Origin: a bacterium
GTDB taxonomy: Bacteria; Planctomycetota; B15-G4; JADJEK01
Length of the DNA stretch: 9,290 bases
Assembly: GCA_030428825.1 (NCBI GenBank)
Contig: JAUIEL010000239.1
Coordinates: 1 to 9,290, forward strand
Direction of reading: 5' to 3'
Shown: positions 1 through 9,120 of the stretch, one piece after another
Numbering within the stretch: position 1 is the first letter of the stretch
Layout: every line of letters begins with the position of its first letter
The notes under the pieces: model-generated
The model's input: only the letters and a program-made list of their open reading frames with translations
Database searches by the model: none
Told to the model about the DNA's origin: nothing
Position numbers and translations under genes: made by a program

Positions 1-1177
1 ACTTGATCGTGTCCGCGAAGCCGAGCTCCTTGAGGCGCCGGATGATGAACGGCTGGAACAGCTCCAGCGCGATCTTCTTCGGCAGGCCGCACTGGTGGAG
101 CTTCAGCTCGGGGCCGACGACGATGACCGACCGCGCGCTGTAGTCGACGCGCTTGCCGAGCAGGTTCTCGCGGAAGCGCCCCTGCTTCCCCTTGATCATG
201 TCGGTGAGCGACTTGAGCGGCCGGTTCGACGACCCGAGCACCGGACGGCGGCAACGGCCGTTGTCGAACAGGGCGTCGACCGACTGCTGCAGCATCCGCT
301 TCTCGTTGCGGATGATCACCTCGGGCGCGTTCAGGTCGAGCAGCTTCTTCAACCGGTTGTTCCGGTTGATGAGGCGTCGGTAGAGGTCGTTCAGGTCGGA
401 CGTCGCGAAGTTGCCGGACTCGAGCAGGACGAGCGGGCGGAGGTCCGGCGGGATGACCGGGATGACGTCGAGGACCATCCACTCGGAGTGGTTCGGCGAG
501 TCCCGGAGCATCTCCACGGTCTTCAGCCGCTTGATGATGTCCTTCTTCCGCTGCTTCGACCGGGTCGTCTTCAGCTCCTCGCGGAGGTCGACCGACAGCG
601 CCTTCAGGTCGAGGCTGGTCAGCATCTTCTTGACCGCCTCGGCGCCCATGTCGGCGTCGAAGGCGTCGCCGAACTGCGCGCGCGCCTTCCGGTACTCCTC
701 CTCCGTCAGGAGCTGCATCTCCTTCAGCGGAGTGTTCCCCGGCTCGATGACGATGTACTCCTGGAAGTAGATCACCTTGTCGAGCGAGGCGACCTTGATG
801 TCCAGGAGGTTGCCGATGCGCGACGGCATCGCCTTGAAGAACCAGATGTGGGCGACCGGCGCGGCGAGGTTGATGTGCCCCATCCGCTTGCGGCGCTCCT
901 TCGAGGTCGTCACCTGCACGCCGCAGCGCTCGCAGATGATCCCCTTGTGCTTGATCCCCTTGTACTTGCCGCAGGCGCACTCCCAGTCGCGCGTCGGGCC
1001 GAAGATCTTCTCGCAGAACAGACCGTCCTTCTCGGGGCGGTACGTCCGGTAGTTGATCGTCTCCGGCTTCTTCACCTCGCCGTAGGACCACCCGCGGATG
1101 TCCTCCGGAGAGGCGAGGCGGATGCTCACGCAGGTGTAGTCGTTCACCCGGTTCGGCTGCGTCGTCGATTCGAACAC
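1..1177 (-). CDS. rpoC: DNA-directed RNA polymerase subunit beta' (RpoC), N-terminal part, runs off the window
   Basis: Catalytic core subunit of RNA polymerase. The 392 codons present cover the N-terminal clamp. A zinc ribbon is formed by C67, C69, C82 and C85 (CxC-x12-CxxC). The block HIWFFKAMPSRIGNLLDI follows, then the sigma-binding coiled coil and rudder/lid region (LINRNNRLKKLLDLNAPE, NEKRMLQQSVDALFDNGR) and GKRVDYSARSVIVVGPEL. The window ends just before the expected catalytic NADFDGD motif, so that motif cannot be checked. No ATG lies in the open frame, which begins after an in-frame TGA at 1259-1261. The chosen start is GTG at 1175-1177, because AAGGAG (complement of 1184-1189) sits 6 nt upstream and the resulting N-terminus (MFESTTQPNRVNDY) leads directly into the conserved SIRLASPEDIRGWSYGEV block. 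It lies 112 nt downstream of rpoB and is presumably cotranscribed with it. Confidence 0.98.
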   Translation of the reverse strand, partial: MFESTTQPNRVNDYTCVSIRLASPEDIRGWSYGEVKKPETINYRTYRPEKDGLFCEKIFGPTRDWECACGKYKGIKHKGIICERCGVQVTTSKERRKRMGHINLAAPVAHIWFFKAMPSRIGNLLDIKVASLDKVIYFQEYIVIEPGNTPLKEMQLLTEEEYRKARAQFGDAFDADMGAEAVKKMLTSLDLKALSVDLREELKTTRSKQRKKDIIKRLKTVEMLRDSPNHSEWMVLDVIPVIPPDLRPLVLLESGNFATSDLNDLYRRLINRNNRLKKLLDLNAPEVIIRNEKRMLQQSVDALFDNGRCRRPVLGSSNRPLKSLTDMIKGKQGRFRENLLGKRVDYSARSVIVVGPELKLHQCGLPKKIALELFQPFIIRRLKELGFADTIK

Positions 1178-1183
1178 GCCGGT

Positions 1184-1189
1184 CTCCTT
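1184..1189 (-). promoter_or_regulatory. Ribosome binding site of rpoC (AAGGAG) that fixes a GTG start
   Basis: AAGGAG on the minus strand is followed by a 6-nt spacer and GTG at 1175-1177. It is a strong Shine-Dalgarno match. The only other possible initiator in the same open frame upstream is a CTG at 1196-1198, so this site decides the start. Confidence 0.8.
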
Positions 1190-1206
1190 GCTCTTCAGGC
1201 CCGCTC

Positions 1207-1231
1207 GGCGCCCCCGCCCGGAAGGGGCGCC
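1207..1231 (-). promoter_or_regulatory. GC-rich hairpin in the rpoB-rpoC spacer
   Basis: An 8-bp perfect stem (1207-1214 with 1224-1231, GGCGCCCC/GGGGCGCC) encloses a 9-nt loop. No T-run follows on the minus strand, so a classical intrinsic terminator is unlikely. It lies 18 nt upstream of the rpoC ribosome binding site and could affect mRNA processing or the ratio of RpoB to RpoC. That function is inferred. Confidence 0.45.
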
Positions 1232-1238
1232 CGATTCA

Positions 1239-1254
1239 CCCCGCCGCGGCGGGG
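1239..1254 (-). promoter_or_regulatory. Perfect 16-nt GC palindrome in the rpoB-rpoC spacer
   Basis: CCCCGCCGCGGCGGGG is a perfect palindrome located 35 nt downstream of the rpoB stop codon and 7 nt from the neighbouring hairpin. In RNA it could fold only with a small loop, or it could pair with the flanking C- and G-rich arms of the other hairpin. No T-run follows. The role is unknown; composition alone may favour such structures here. Confidence 0.4.
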
Positions 1255-1289
1255 CCTCTCACTCGTCCGACTGACTCCTCCGACGCGCG

Positions 1290-4988
<3,699 letters not shown>

Positions 4989-5058
4989 TTCACTCCTCGG
5001 GAGACGAGCCGGGGCGGGCTTCGAACCGGATCGAGCGGGACGGGATCAAACGCGGTCG

Positions 5059-5089
5059 GGGGGAATGGACGGACGGAGTCCATTCCCCC
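5059..5089 (-). promoter_or_regulatory. Perfect 12-bp hairpin between rplL and rpoB (candidate attenuator or RNA processing site)
   Basis: The arms 5059-5070 and 5078-5089 (GGGGGAATGGAC and its exact complement) enclose a 7-nt loop, in a 152-nt spacer that is the widest in the cluster. The sequence after the stem on the minus strand is CGACCGCG, without a T-run, so it is not a textbook terminator. In E. coli the same spacer holds an attenuator and an RNase III cleavage site that lower rpoBC expression relative to the ribosomal genes. A similar role here is inferred from location and structure only. Confidence 0.55.
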
Positions 5090-5111
5090 TCATCCGGGGC
5101 CTCGGGATGAA

Positions 5112-5136
5112 CGCGGTGCGAAAAAGGACAACCGCG
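5112..5136 (-). other. Weak 6-bp hairpin with a T5 loop just after rplL
   Basis: CGCGGT at 5112-5117 pairs with ACCGCG at 5131-5136 across a 13-nt loop. On the minus strand the loop contains TTTTT. It lies 4 nt beyond the rplL stop codon. The stem is short and the T-run is in the loop rather than after it, so it is noted only as possible local structure ahead of the stronger hairpin at 5059-5089. Confidence 0.2.
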
Positions 5137-5140
5137 CGCC

Positions 5141-5563
5141 CTACTTCAGCTCCACGCTCGCTCCGGCATCCTCGAGCTGCGCCTTGACCTTCTCGGCCTC
5201 CTCCTTCGGGAGCCCTTCCTTGACCGGCTTCGGCGCGCCCTCGACCAGGTCCTTGGCCTCCTTGAGGCCGAGGCCCGAGATCTCCCGGACCGCCTTGATG
5301 ACCTGAATCTTCTTGTCGCCGGCCGACGTCAGGACGACGTCGAACTCGGTCTTCTCGGCGGCGCCACCGGCGTCCCCGCCGCCCGCCGGCGCGGCCATCA
5401 TCACCGCGCCGCCCGTGGCGGCCTCGACGTCGAACACCTCCTCGAAGTCCTTCTTGAAGGCGGCGAGCTCGAGCACCGACATCCCGGCGATCGAGTTCAG
5501 GAGGTTCTTGCTCGTGCCGTCCGGAAGGGCCTCGAGCCTCTCCTTGATCGCGTCCATCGACAT
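5141..5563 (-). CDS. rplL: 50S ribosomal protein L7/L12
   Basis: This is the mobile stalk protein that recruits and stimulates translational GTPases such as EF-Tu and EF-G. It has 140 residues, about 20 longer than E. coli L7/L12. The N-terminal dimerization region (about 1-46) contains MSVLELAAFKKDFEEVFDV, with an extension before it. An Ala/Gly-rich flexible hinge follows (about 48-69, GGAVMMAAPAGGGDAGGAA). The C-terminal globular domain starts at EKTEFDVVL and carries the factor-binding block GLGLKEAKDLVE. The first ATG (5561-5563) is preferred over the one two codons later, because GGAGAG (complement of 5570-5575) lies 6 nt upstream of it. The stop is TAG. It is 61 nt downstream of rplJ, whose product anchors it on the ribosome. 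Confidence 0.98.
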   Translation of the reverse strand: MSMDAIKERLEALPDGTSKNLLNSIAGMSVLELAAFKKDFEEVFDVEAATGGAVMMAAPAGGGDAGGAAEKTEFDVVLTSAGDKKIQVIKAVREISGLGLKEAKDLVEGAPKPVKEGLPKEEAEKVKAQLEDAGASVELK

Positions 5564-5624
5564 TTTCTGCTCTCCAACTCTCTCGGATGATTTCCTGAAG
5601 GATCGGGCGGCGCGGGGTCGGTCT

Positions 5625-6155
5625 CTACCCCTCTCCGCCCTCTCCGATCTTCTCTTCCAGGGCCTTCGTCAGCCCGGGGACCGCGGTCAGCAGGGCGTTG
5701 ATCGCGCCGAGCGTCTGCGTCGCCGGGGCGATGATCGTCCCGATCACCTGCGCGAGGAGCTCCTCGCGCGTCGGGAGGTTCGCCAGGGTGTCGACCTGGT
5801 CGATTCCGATCGCCTTCTTGTCCAGGAGGCCGCCGCGCACCTTCGGGCTCGGCTTCCCCTTGGCGAAGTCGCGGACCTTGCGCGCGACGGTCGCCACCGA
5901 GTCGCCGCCGTAGCAGATGGCGGTCGGACCGGCGAGGACCTCTTCGGCGCCTTCGTACCCGAGGTTCTTCGCGGCGATCCTCGCCAGCGAAGACTTCAGG
6001 ACGCGCATCTTCACCTGCCCCTCGCGGAGCTGGTTGCGCATCTCCTCGGCGGCGTCGACGGTCATCCCGTCGAAGTCGACGACCACGCAGTCGTCGGCCT
6101 CGGCGAAGAAGCCCTCGATCTCCGTCAGCATGCGCTGGTTCAGGACGTTCGGCAT
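5625..6155 (-). CDS. rplJ: 50S ribosomal protein L10
   Basis: L10 is the stalk base protein, binding 23S rRNA through its N-terminal domain and L7/L12 dimers through its C-terminal helix. It has 176 residues, close to the usual 165-175. Recognisable blocks are the N-terminal VVVDFDGMTVDAAEEMRNQL, then MRVLKSSLARIAAKN, LAGPTAICYGGDSV, and the entry to the C-terminal helix NLPTREELLAQVIGTI. The ATG at 6153-6155 is only 9 nt after the rplA stop, and no clear Shine-Dalgarno sequence precedes it, so translation is probably coupled to rplA. There is no space for the L10-binding leader found ahead of rplJ in many bacteria. The stop is TAG. Confidence 0.98.
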   Translation of the reverse strand: MPNVLNQRMLTEIEGFFAEADDCVVVDFDGMTVDAAEEMRNQLREGQVKMRVLKSSLARIAAKNLGYEGAEEVLAGPTAICYGGDSVATVARKVRDFAKGKPSPKVRGGLLDKKAIGIDQVDTLANLPTREELLAQVIGTIIAPATQTLGAINALLTAVPGLTKALEEKIGEGGEG

Positions 6156-6164
6156 GGTTCGGTC

Positions 6165-6851
6165 TCAGCTGATGTCGACGGGGACGCCGGCGCCCATCGT
6201 GGTCGTGACGAACACCTTCTGGATGTACTTCCCCTTCGAGGTCGTCGGCTTCAGGCCGCGGATCGTCTCGACGAACGCCTCGATGTTCTCCTTCAGGGCG
6301 TCCTCGGCGAAGCTCGCCTTTCCGACCGGCGCGTGGACGTTGCCGCCCGCGTCCGCCCGGAACTCGATCTTCCCCGCCTTGAACTCCTTCACGGCGCTCT
6401 CGACGTCGGGGGTGACGGTGCCGGACTTCGGCGACGGCATCTTCCCCTGCGGGCCGAGCACCTTGCCGAGCTTTCCGACGACGCGCATCATGTCCGGGGA
6501 CGCGATGGCGACGTCGAAGTCGAGCCAGCCGTCCTTCTGGATCTTGTTCGCGAGGTCGTCGTTCCCCGCCTCGATGGCGCCGGCGGCCTTCATGCGGTCG
6601 ACGTCCTCGTCCTTGCAGAACGCGATCACCCGCATCTCGCGGCCGATCCCGCGCGGCAGGCTGACCGCCCCGCGGACCATCTGGTCGGACTTCTTCGTGT
6701 CGACGCCGAGCTCCATGGCGAGCTCGACGGTCTCGTCGAACTTCGCCGGCTTGAACTTCTTGATCGTCGCGAGCGCCTCGTCGAGCGAGAGGGGCTGGTG
6801 CCGATCGGTCAGCGCCTTGTTGGCGCGGTGTCGCTTGCTCTTGGTCGCCAT
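6165..6851 (-). CDS. rplA: 50S ribosomal protein L1
   Basis: L1 forms the L1 stalk, which handles the E-site tRNA, and in many bacteria represses its own operon by binding its mRNA. It has 228 residues, the usual length. The family signature is at 133-144 (GPQGKMPSPKSG), followed by TVTPDV, and the C-terminus keeps KGKYIQKVFVTTTMGAGVPV. E. coli has GPRGLMPNPK at the signature, so R and L are replaced by Q and K here. The ATG at 6849-6851 follows the rplK stop by one base. GAGGTGG (complement of 6858-6864), inside the last codons of rplK, is its ribosome binding site with a 6-nt spacer, so the two genes are tightly coupled. Confidence 0.98.
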   Translation of the reverse strand: MATKSKRHRANKALTDRHQPLSLDEALATIKKFKPAKFDETVELAMELGVDTKKSDQMVRGAVSLPRGIGREMRVIAFCKDEDVDRMKAAGAIEAGNDDLANKIQKDGWLDFDVAIASPDMMRVVGKLGKVLGPQGKMPSPKSGTVTPDVESAVKEFKAGKIEFRADAGGNVHAPVGKASFAEDALKENIEAFVETIRGLKPTTSKGKYIQKVFVTTTMGAGVPVDIS

Positions 6852-6852
6852 C

Positions 6853-7275
6853 TCACACCACCTCGACGCCCATGCTGCGCGCGGTTCCCTCGATCATCCG
6901 ACACGCCGCCTCGACGCTCGCGGCGTTCAGGTCGGGCATCTTCTTCTCGGCGATCTCGCGGACCTGCGCCTTCGAGACCTGGCCGACGATCTCGCTCCCG
7001 ACGATCCCCGAGCCCTTCGCCAGGTTCGCCGCCTTCTTGACGAGGACGGCGGCCGGCGGGGTCTTCAAGGTGAACGTGAACGAGCGGTCCGTGAAGACGG
7101 AGATCACGACCGGGACGATCGTCCCCTGGTCGGGGCGCGTCTTGTCGTTGTACTCCTTCACGAACTGGCCGATGTTCACGCCGTGCTGGCCGAGCGCGGG
7201 ACCGACCGGCGGCGCGGGCGTCGCCTGCCCCGCCGGGATCTGCAGCTTGATGATGGCCTTCAGTTCTTTCGCCAT
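6853..7275 (-). CDS. rplK: 50S ribosomal protein L11
   Basis: L11 is a component of the GTPase-associated centre, binding 23S rRNA near the stalk base. It has 140 residues, the standard length. The N-terminal domain has the proline-rich segment PAGQATPAPPVGPALGQHG at 14-32, including the P22-P23 pair where thiostrepton and related antibiotics act in other bacteria. The C-terminal RNA-binding domain contains KTPPAAVLVKKAA and ends in the usual GTARSMGVEV. The ATG at 7273-7275 is preceded by AGGAAG (complement of 7284-7289) with an 8-nt spacer. The gap to nusG is only 25 nt, too short for the L1-binding leader often found before rplK. Confidence 0.98.
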   Translation of the reverse strand: MAKELKAIIKLQIPAGQATPAPPVGPALGQHGVNIGQFVKEYNDKTRPDQGTIVPVVISVFTDRSFTFTLKTPPAAVLVKKAANLAKGSGIVGSEIVGQVSKAQVREIAEKKMPDLNAASVEAACRMIEGTARSMGVEVV

Positions 7276-7300
7276 GACCGATGCTTCCTAGGGGACGCGC

Positions 7301-7852
7301 TCAGATCTGTTCGACCTGGGAGACCTCGAGCTCGACCGGCGTCTCGCGACCGAAGATGGTCACGATGACCCGCACGAGCATCTTCTCCTCGTTGACTTGA
7401 TCGACGACGCCGTTGAAGTTCTCGAACGGCCCTTCCTTCACCTTCACTCGATCCCCGACCGAGCAGGGAATGTTCACCCGAGGCTTCTCCTCGGTGCTCT
7501 TCATGCCGCCGAGGATCCGGTCGACCTCTTCCTGGGACATCGGCTGCGGGTCCTGGTCGGACCCGACGAAGTCGCCGAGCCGAGGCGTCTCCTTGATGAA
7601 GAACCAGAGGTCCCGGTCGATGTTCCCGTCGGCGTCGTAGAGGTCGGCCTCGACGAGCACGTACCCCGGGAAGATCTTCTTGTGGACCACTCGCTTCTTG
7701 CCGCGCCGGATCTCCTGCTCGGTCACCTGCGCCACGACGACCTGGGGGATCTTCTCCTCCAGGGCGTGGGTCTTGATCCGATTCGACAGGGATTCGCGCA
7801 CGCGCTCCTCCATGTTGGTCGGGACCCGGACGACGAACCACTGCTTGACCAT
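7301..7852 (-). CDS. nusG: Transcription termination/antitermination protein NusG
   Basis: NusG binds the RNA polymerase clamp through its N-terminal NGN domain, suppresses pausing, and contacts Rho or ribosomal protein S10 through its KOW domain. It has 183 residues, a typical length. The NGN domain starts at KQWFVVRV and includes the hallmark KKIFPGYVLVE at 58-68. A short charged insertion (about 70-82, DLYDADGNIDRDL) precedes WFFIKETPRLGDFVG. The KOW domain spans about 130-163, with GDRVKVKEGPFENFNGVV. The ATG at 7850-7852 lacks a clear Shine-Dalgarno sequence. It is chosen because MVKQWFVVRV is the canonical start. The gap from secE is 28 nt, consistent with the conserved secE-nusG pair. 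Confidence 0.98.
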   Translation of the reverse strand: MVKQWFVVRVPTNMEERVRESLSNRIKTHALEEKIPQVVVAQVTEQEIRRGKKRVVHKKIFPGYVLVEADLYDADGNIDRDLWFFIKETPRLGDFVGSDQDPQPMSQEEVDRILGGMKSTEEKPRVNIPCSVGDRVKVKEGPFENFNGVVDQVNEEKMLVRVIVTIFGRETPVELEVSQVEQI

Positions 7853-7880
7853 CGGAAAGACCCGCGGACGCCGAGCGCCG

Positions 7881-8309
7881 TCAGAACACCACGGTCTCGA
7901 AGAACCGGGACAGGATGATGTCCGCGCCGGCGAGCAGCACGAGCATCGTCACGACCGTCACCACGACGACCAACGAACCGTTCCAGGTCTCCGGCCACGA
8001 CGGCCAGGTGACCCGCTTCAGCTCTCCCTCGGTGTCGATCAACAGATCGGCCAGCTTCGGGTGATTGATCGCCTTCCGGATCACGAGGAACGACACCAGG
8101 AACACCACCAGCGACACGGCGAGCCGGCCGTCGAACGGCAGCTCGAGCACCGGGACGGTGAACCCGAGGTCCTTCCTGGCCCAGTCCCACGAGAGGAACG
8201 CGTACAGCGTCGTCGCGCCGTAGTACGCCAGCAGGACGAGGAGCCAGAACGCGGTCCCCCGCGTGATCCGTCCCTGGTCCTCCTTGTAGTCGATGATCCT
8301 GAGCGCCAT
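7881..8309 (-). CDS. secE: Preprotein translocase subunit SecE, form with three membrane segments
   Basis: SecE is the essential clamp-like subunit of the SecYEG export channel in the inner membrane. It has 142 residues. Predicted membrane segments are at about 20-40, 62-77 and 112-132. The conserved amphipathic and cytosolic signature EGELKRVTWPS lies at 94-104, just before the last segment, as the family requires. The two extra N-terminal segments are an elaboration over the single-segment SecE of many bacteria; E. coli also has three. The opening YKEDQGRITRG and the linker NHPKLADLLI resemble planctomycetal SecE, as far as I recall. The ATG at 8307-8309 has GGAGGA (complement of 8322-8327) at a rather long 12-nt spacing. 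Its position directly upstream of nusG supports the call. Confidence 0.95.
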   Translation of the reverse strand: MALRIIDYKEDQGRITRGTAFWLLVLLAYYGATTLYAFLSWDWARKDLGFTVPVLELPFDGRLAVSLVVFLVSFLVIRKAINHPKLADLLIDTEGELKRVTWPSWPETWNGSLVVVVTVVTMLVLLAGADIILSRFFETVVF

Positions 8310-8347
8310 GGGGCGTCTCGATCCTCCGTGAGCGTCGGGCTCCGGGT

Positions 8348-8359
8348 TTCGCGCGCGAA
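8348..8359. repeat. 12-nt palindrome next to the tuf-secE hairpin
   Basis: TTCGCGCGCGAA is a perfect palindrome ending one base before the hairpin at 8360-8389. With a 2-nt bulge it extends outward by pairing CCGG at 8342-8345 with CCGG at 8360-8363. That second copy is also the outer arm of the larger hairpin, so the two folds would exclude each other. Function is unknown. Confidence 0.35.
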
Positions 8360-8389
8360 CCGGCGAGGGAGGACGCCCTCCCCCGCCGG
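8360..8389 (-). terminator. Terminator-like hairpin after tuf
   Basis: The arms 8360-8372 and 8377-8389 form a 13-bp GC-rich stem with one G-U pair and a 4-nt loop, 19 nt beyond the tuf stop codon. The stability suggests a transcript end or processing point separating tuf from secE-nusG. No T-run follows on the minus strand (TTCGCGCG comes next), so efficiency as an intrinsic terminator is doubtful. The 99-nt tuf-secE spacer carries no tRNA-Trp or rpmG, which many other bacteria have here; E. coli lacks them here too. No clear promoter box was found for secE. Confidence 0.5.
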
Positions 8390-8408
8390 CCGCGCTGATT
8401 CGGTTCCG

Positions 8409-9107
8409 TTACGCGATGATCTTCGTGACGACGCCGGCGCCGACGGTCCGGCCGCCCTCGCGCACCGCGAAGCGGAGGTTCTCCTCCATCGCGATCGGGT
8501 AGCCGAGCTTCACCTTCAGCTTGCAGTTGTCGCCCGGCATGACCATCTCGGCGCCACCGAGCAGCTCGACGTCCCCGGTCACGTCCGTGGTCCGGAAGTA
8601 GAACTGCGGGCGGTAGCCCTTGAAGAACGGCGTGTGGCGGCCACCCTCCTCCTTGGAGAGGATGTACACCTCGCACTCGAACTCGGTGTGCGGGGTGATG
8701 CTCTTCGGAATCGCGAGCACCTGGCCGCGCTCGATCGCGTCCTTCTCGACCCCGCGCAGGAGGAGTCCGACGTTGTCGCCGGCGATCCCCTCGTCCAGGG
8801 TCTTCTGGAACATCTCGACGCCGGTGCAGACGGTGGTCGAGATGTGCTCGGAGAGCCCGACGATCTCGAGGTTGTCGCCGACCTTCACCTTGCCGCGCTC
8901 GATCCGGCCGGTGGCGACGGTGCCGCGGCCCTTGATCGAGAAGACGTCCTCGACGGACATCAGGAACGGCTTGTCGACCTCGCGCTGCGGCTGCGGGATG
9001 TACGAGTCGAGCGCCTTCATCAGCTCCTTGATGCCCTGGCGGGCGTCCGGGTCGCCGTTGTACGCGCCGAGGGCGTTCCCCCGAATGACCGGGATCTCGT
9101 CGCCCGG
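8409..9107 (-). CDS. tuf: Elongation factor Tu, C-terminal part; 5' end lost at a sequence junction
   Basis: EF-Tu delivers aminoacyl-tRNA to the ribosome as a GTPase. The 232 residues here match E. coli EF-Tu from about residue 163 to the end. They comprise the end of the G domain with PGDEIPVIRGNAL (the GNAL matches the G5 SAL motif), domain II (DKPFLMSVEDVFSIKGRGTV, ATGRIERGKVKVGD) and domain III (HTEFECEVYILSKEEGGRHT, FFKGYRPQFYFRTTDVTG), ending GGRTVGAGVVTKIIA and TAA. The G1-G4 nucleotide-binding motifs are absent. The reading frame stays open to an ATG at 9240-9242, but its first 45 codons have no EF-Tu similarity and are the antisense of a PaaX-like gene, so that start is not real. 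The residue before PGDE is Ala rather than the usual Phe or Tyr, marking where homology ends. The position ahead of secE is normal for tuf. Confidence 0.95.
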   Translation of the reverse strand, partial: PGDEIPVIRGNALGAYNGDPDARQGIKELMKALDSYIPQPQREVDKPFLMSVEDVFSIKGRGTVATGRIERGKVKVGDNLEIVGLSEHISTTVCTGVEMFQKTLDEGIAGDNVGLLLRGVEKDAIERGQVLAIPKSITPHTEFECEVYILSKEEGGRHTPFFKGYRPQFYFRTTDVTGDVELLGGAEMVMPGDNCKLKVKLGYPIAMEENLRFAVREGGRTVGAGVVTKIIA

Positions 9108-9120
9108 TGCTGGGATCTCG
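9091..9120. repeat. 9-bp direct repeat at the tuf/paaX-like junction
   Basis: GGGATCTCG occurs at 9091-9099 and again at 9112-9120, a 21-nt period, flanking the point where EF-Tu homology stops. On the plus strand each copy encodes a D-L pair in the PaaX-like frame. It may be chance, or it may be connected with how the junction formed. Confidence 0.5.
9096..9107. other. Breakpoint between tuf and the PaaX-like fragment
   Basis: Minus-strand EF-Tu similarity runs up to 9107. Plus-strand PaaX similarity starts at or before 9108 (C-W-D-L) and probably includes the L-V-A-R codons from 9096. The two genes therefore meet tail-on within a few bases, each missing its 5' part, with a short stretch compatible with both. 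An assembly chimera is the simplest reading; a true inversion or deletion breakpoint is the alternative. Confidence 0.75.

Noticed and set aside
5313..7368. Long plus-strand frames opposite rplL, rplJ, rplA and rplK
   Set aside because: They overlap four well-supported ribosomal protein genes in antisense, and their products are compositionally biased without motifs.
8310..8408. Possible tRNA-Trp or rpmG between tuf and secE
   Set aside because: The 99-nt spacer has no cloverleaf, no T-loop-like GTTCGA and no L33-like frame; only hairpins are visible.
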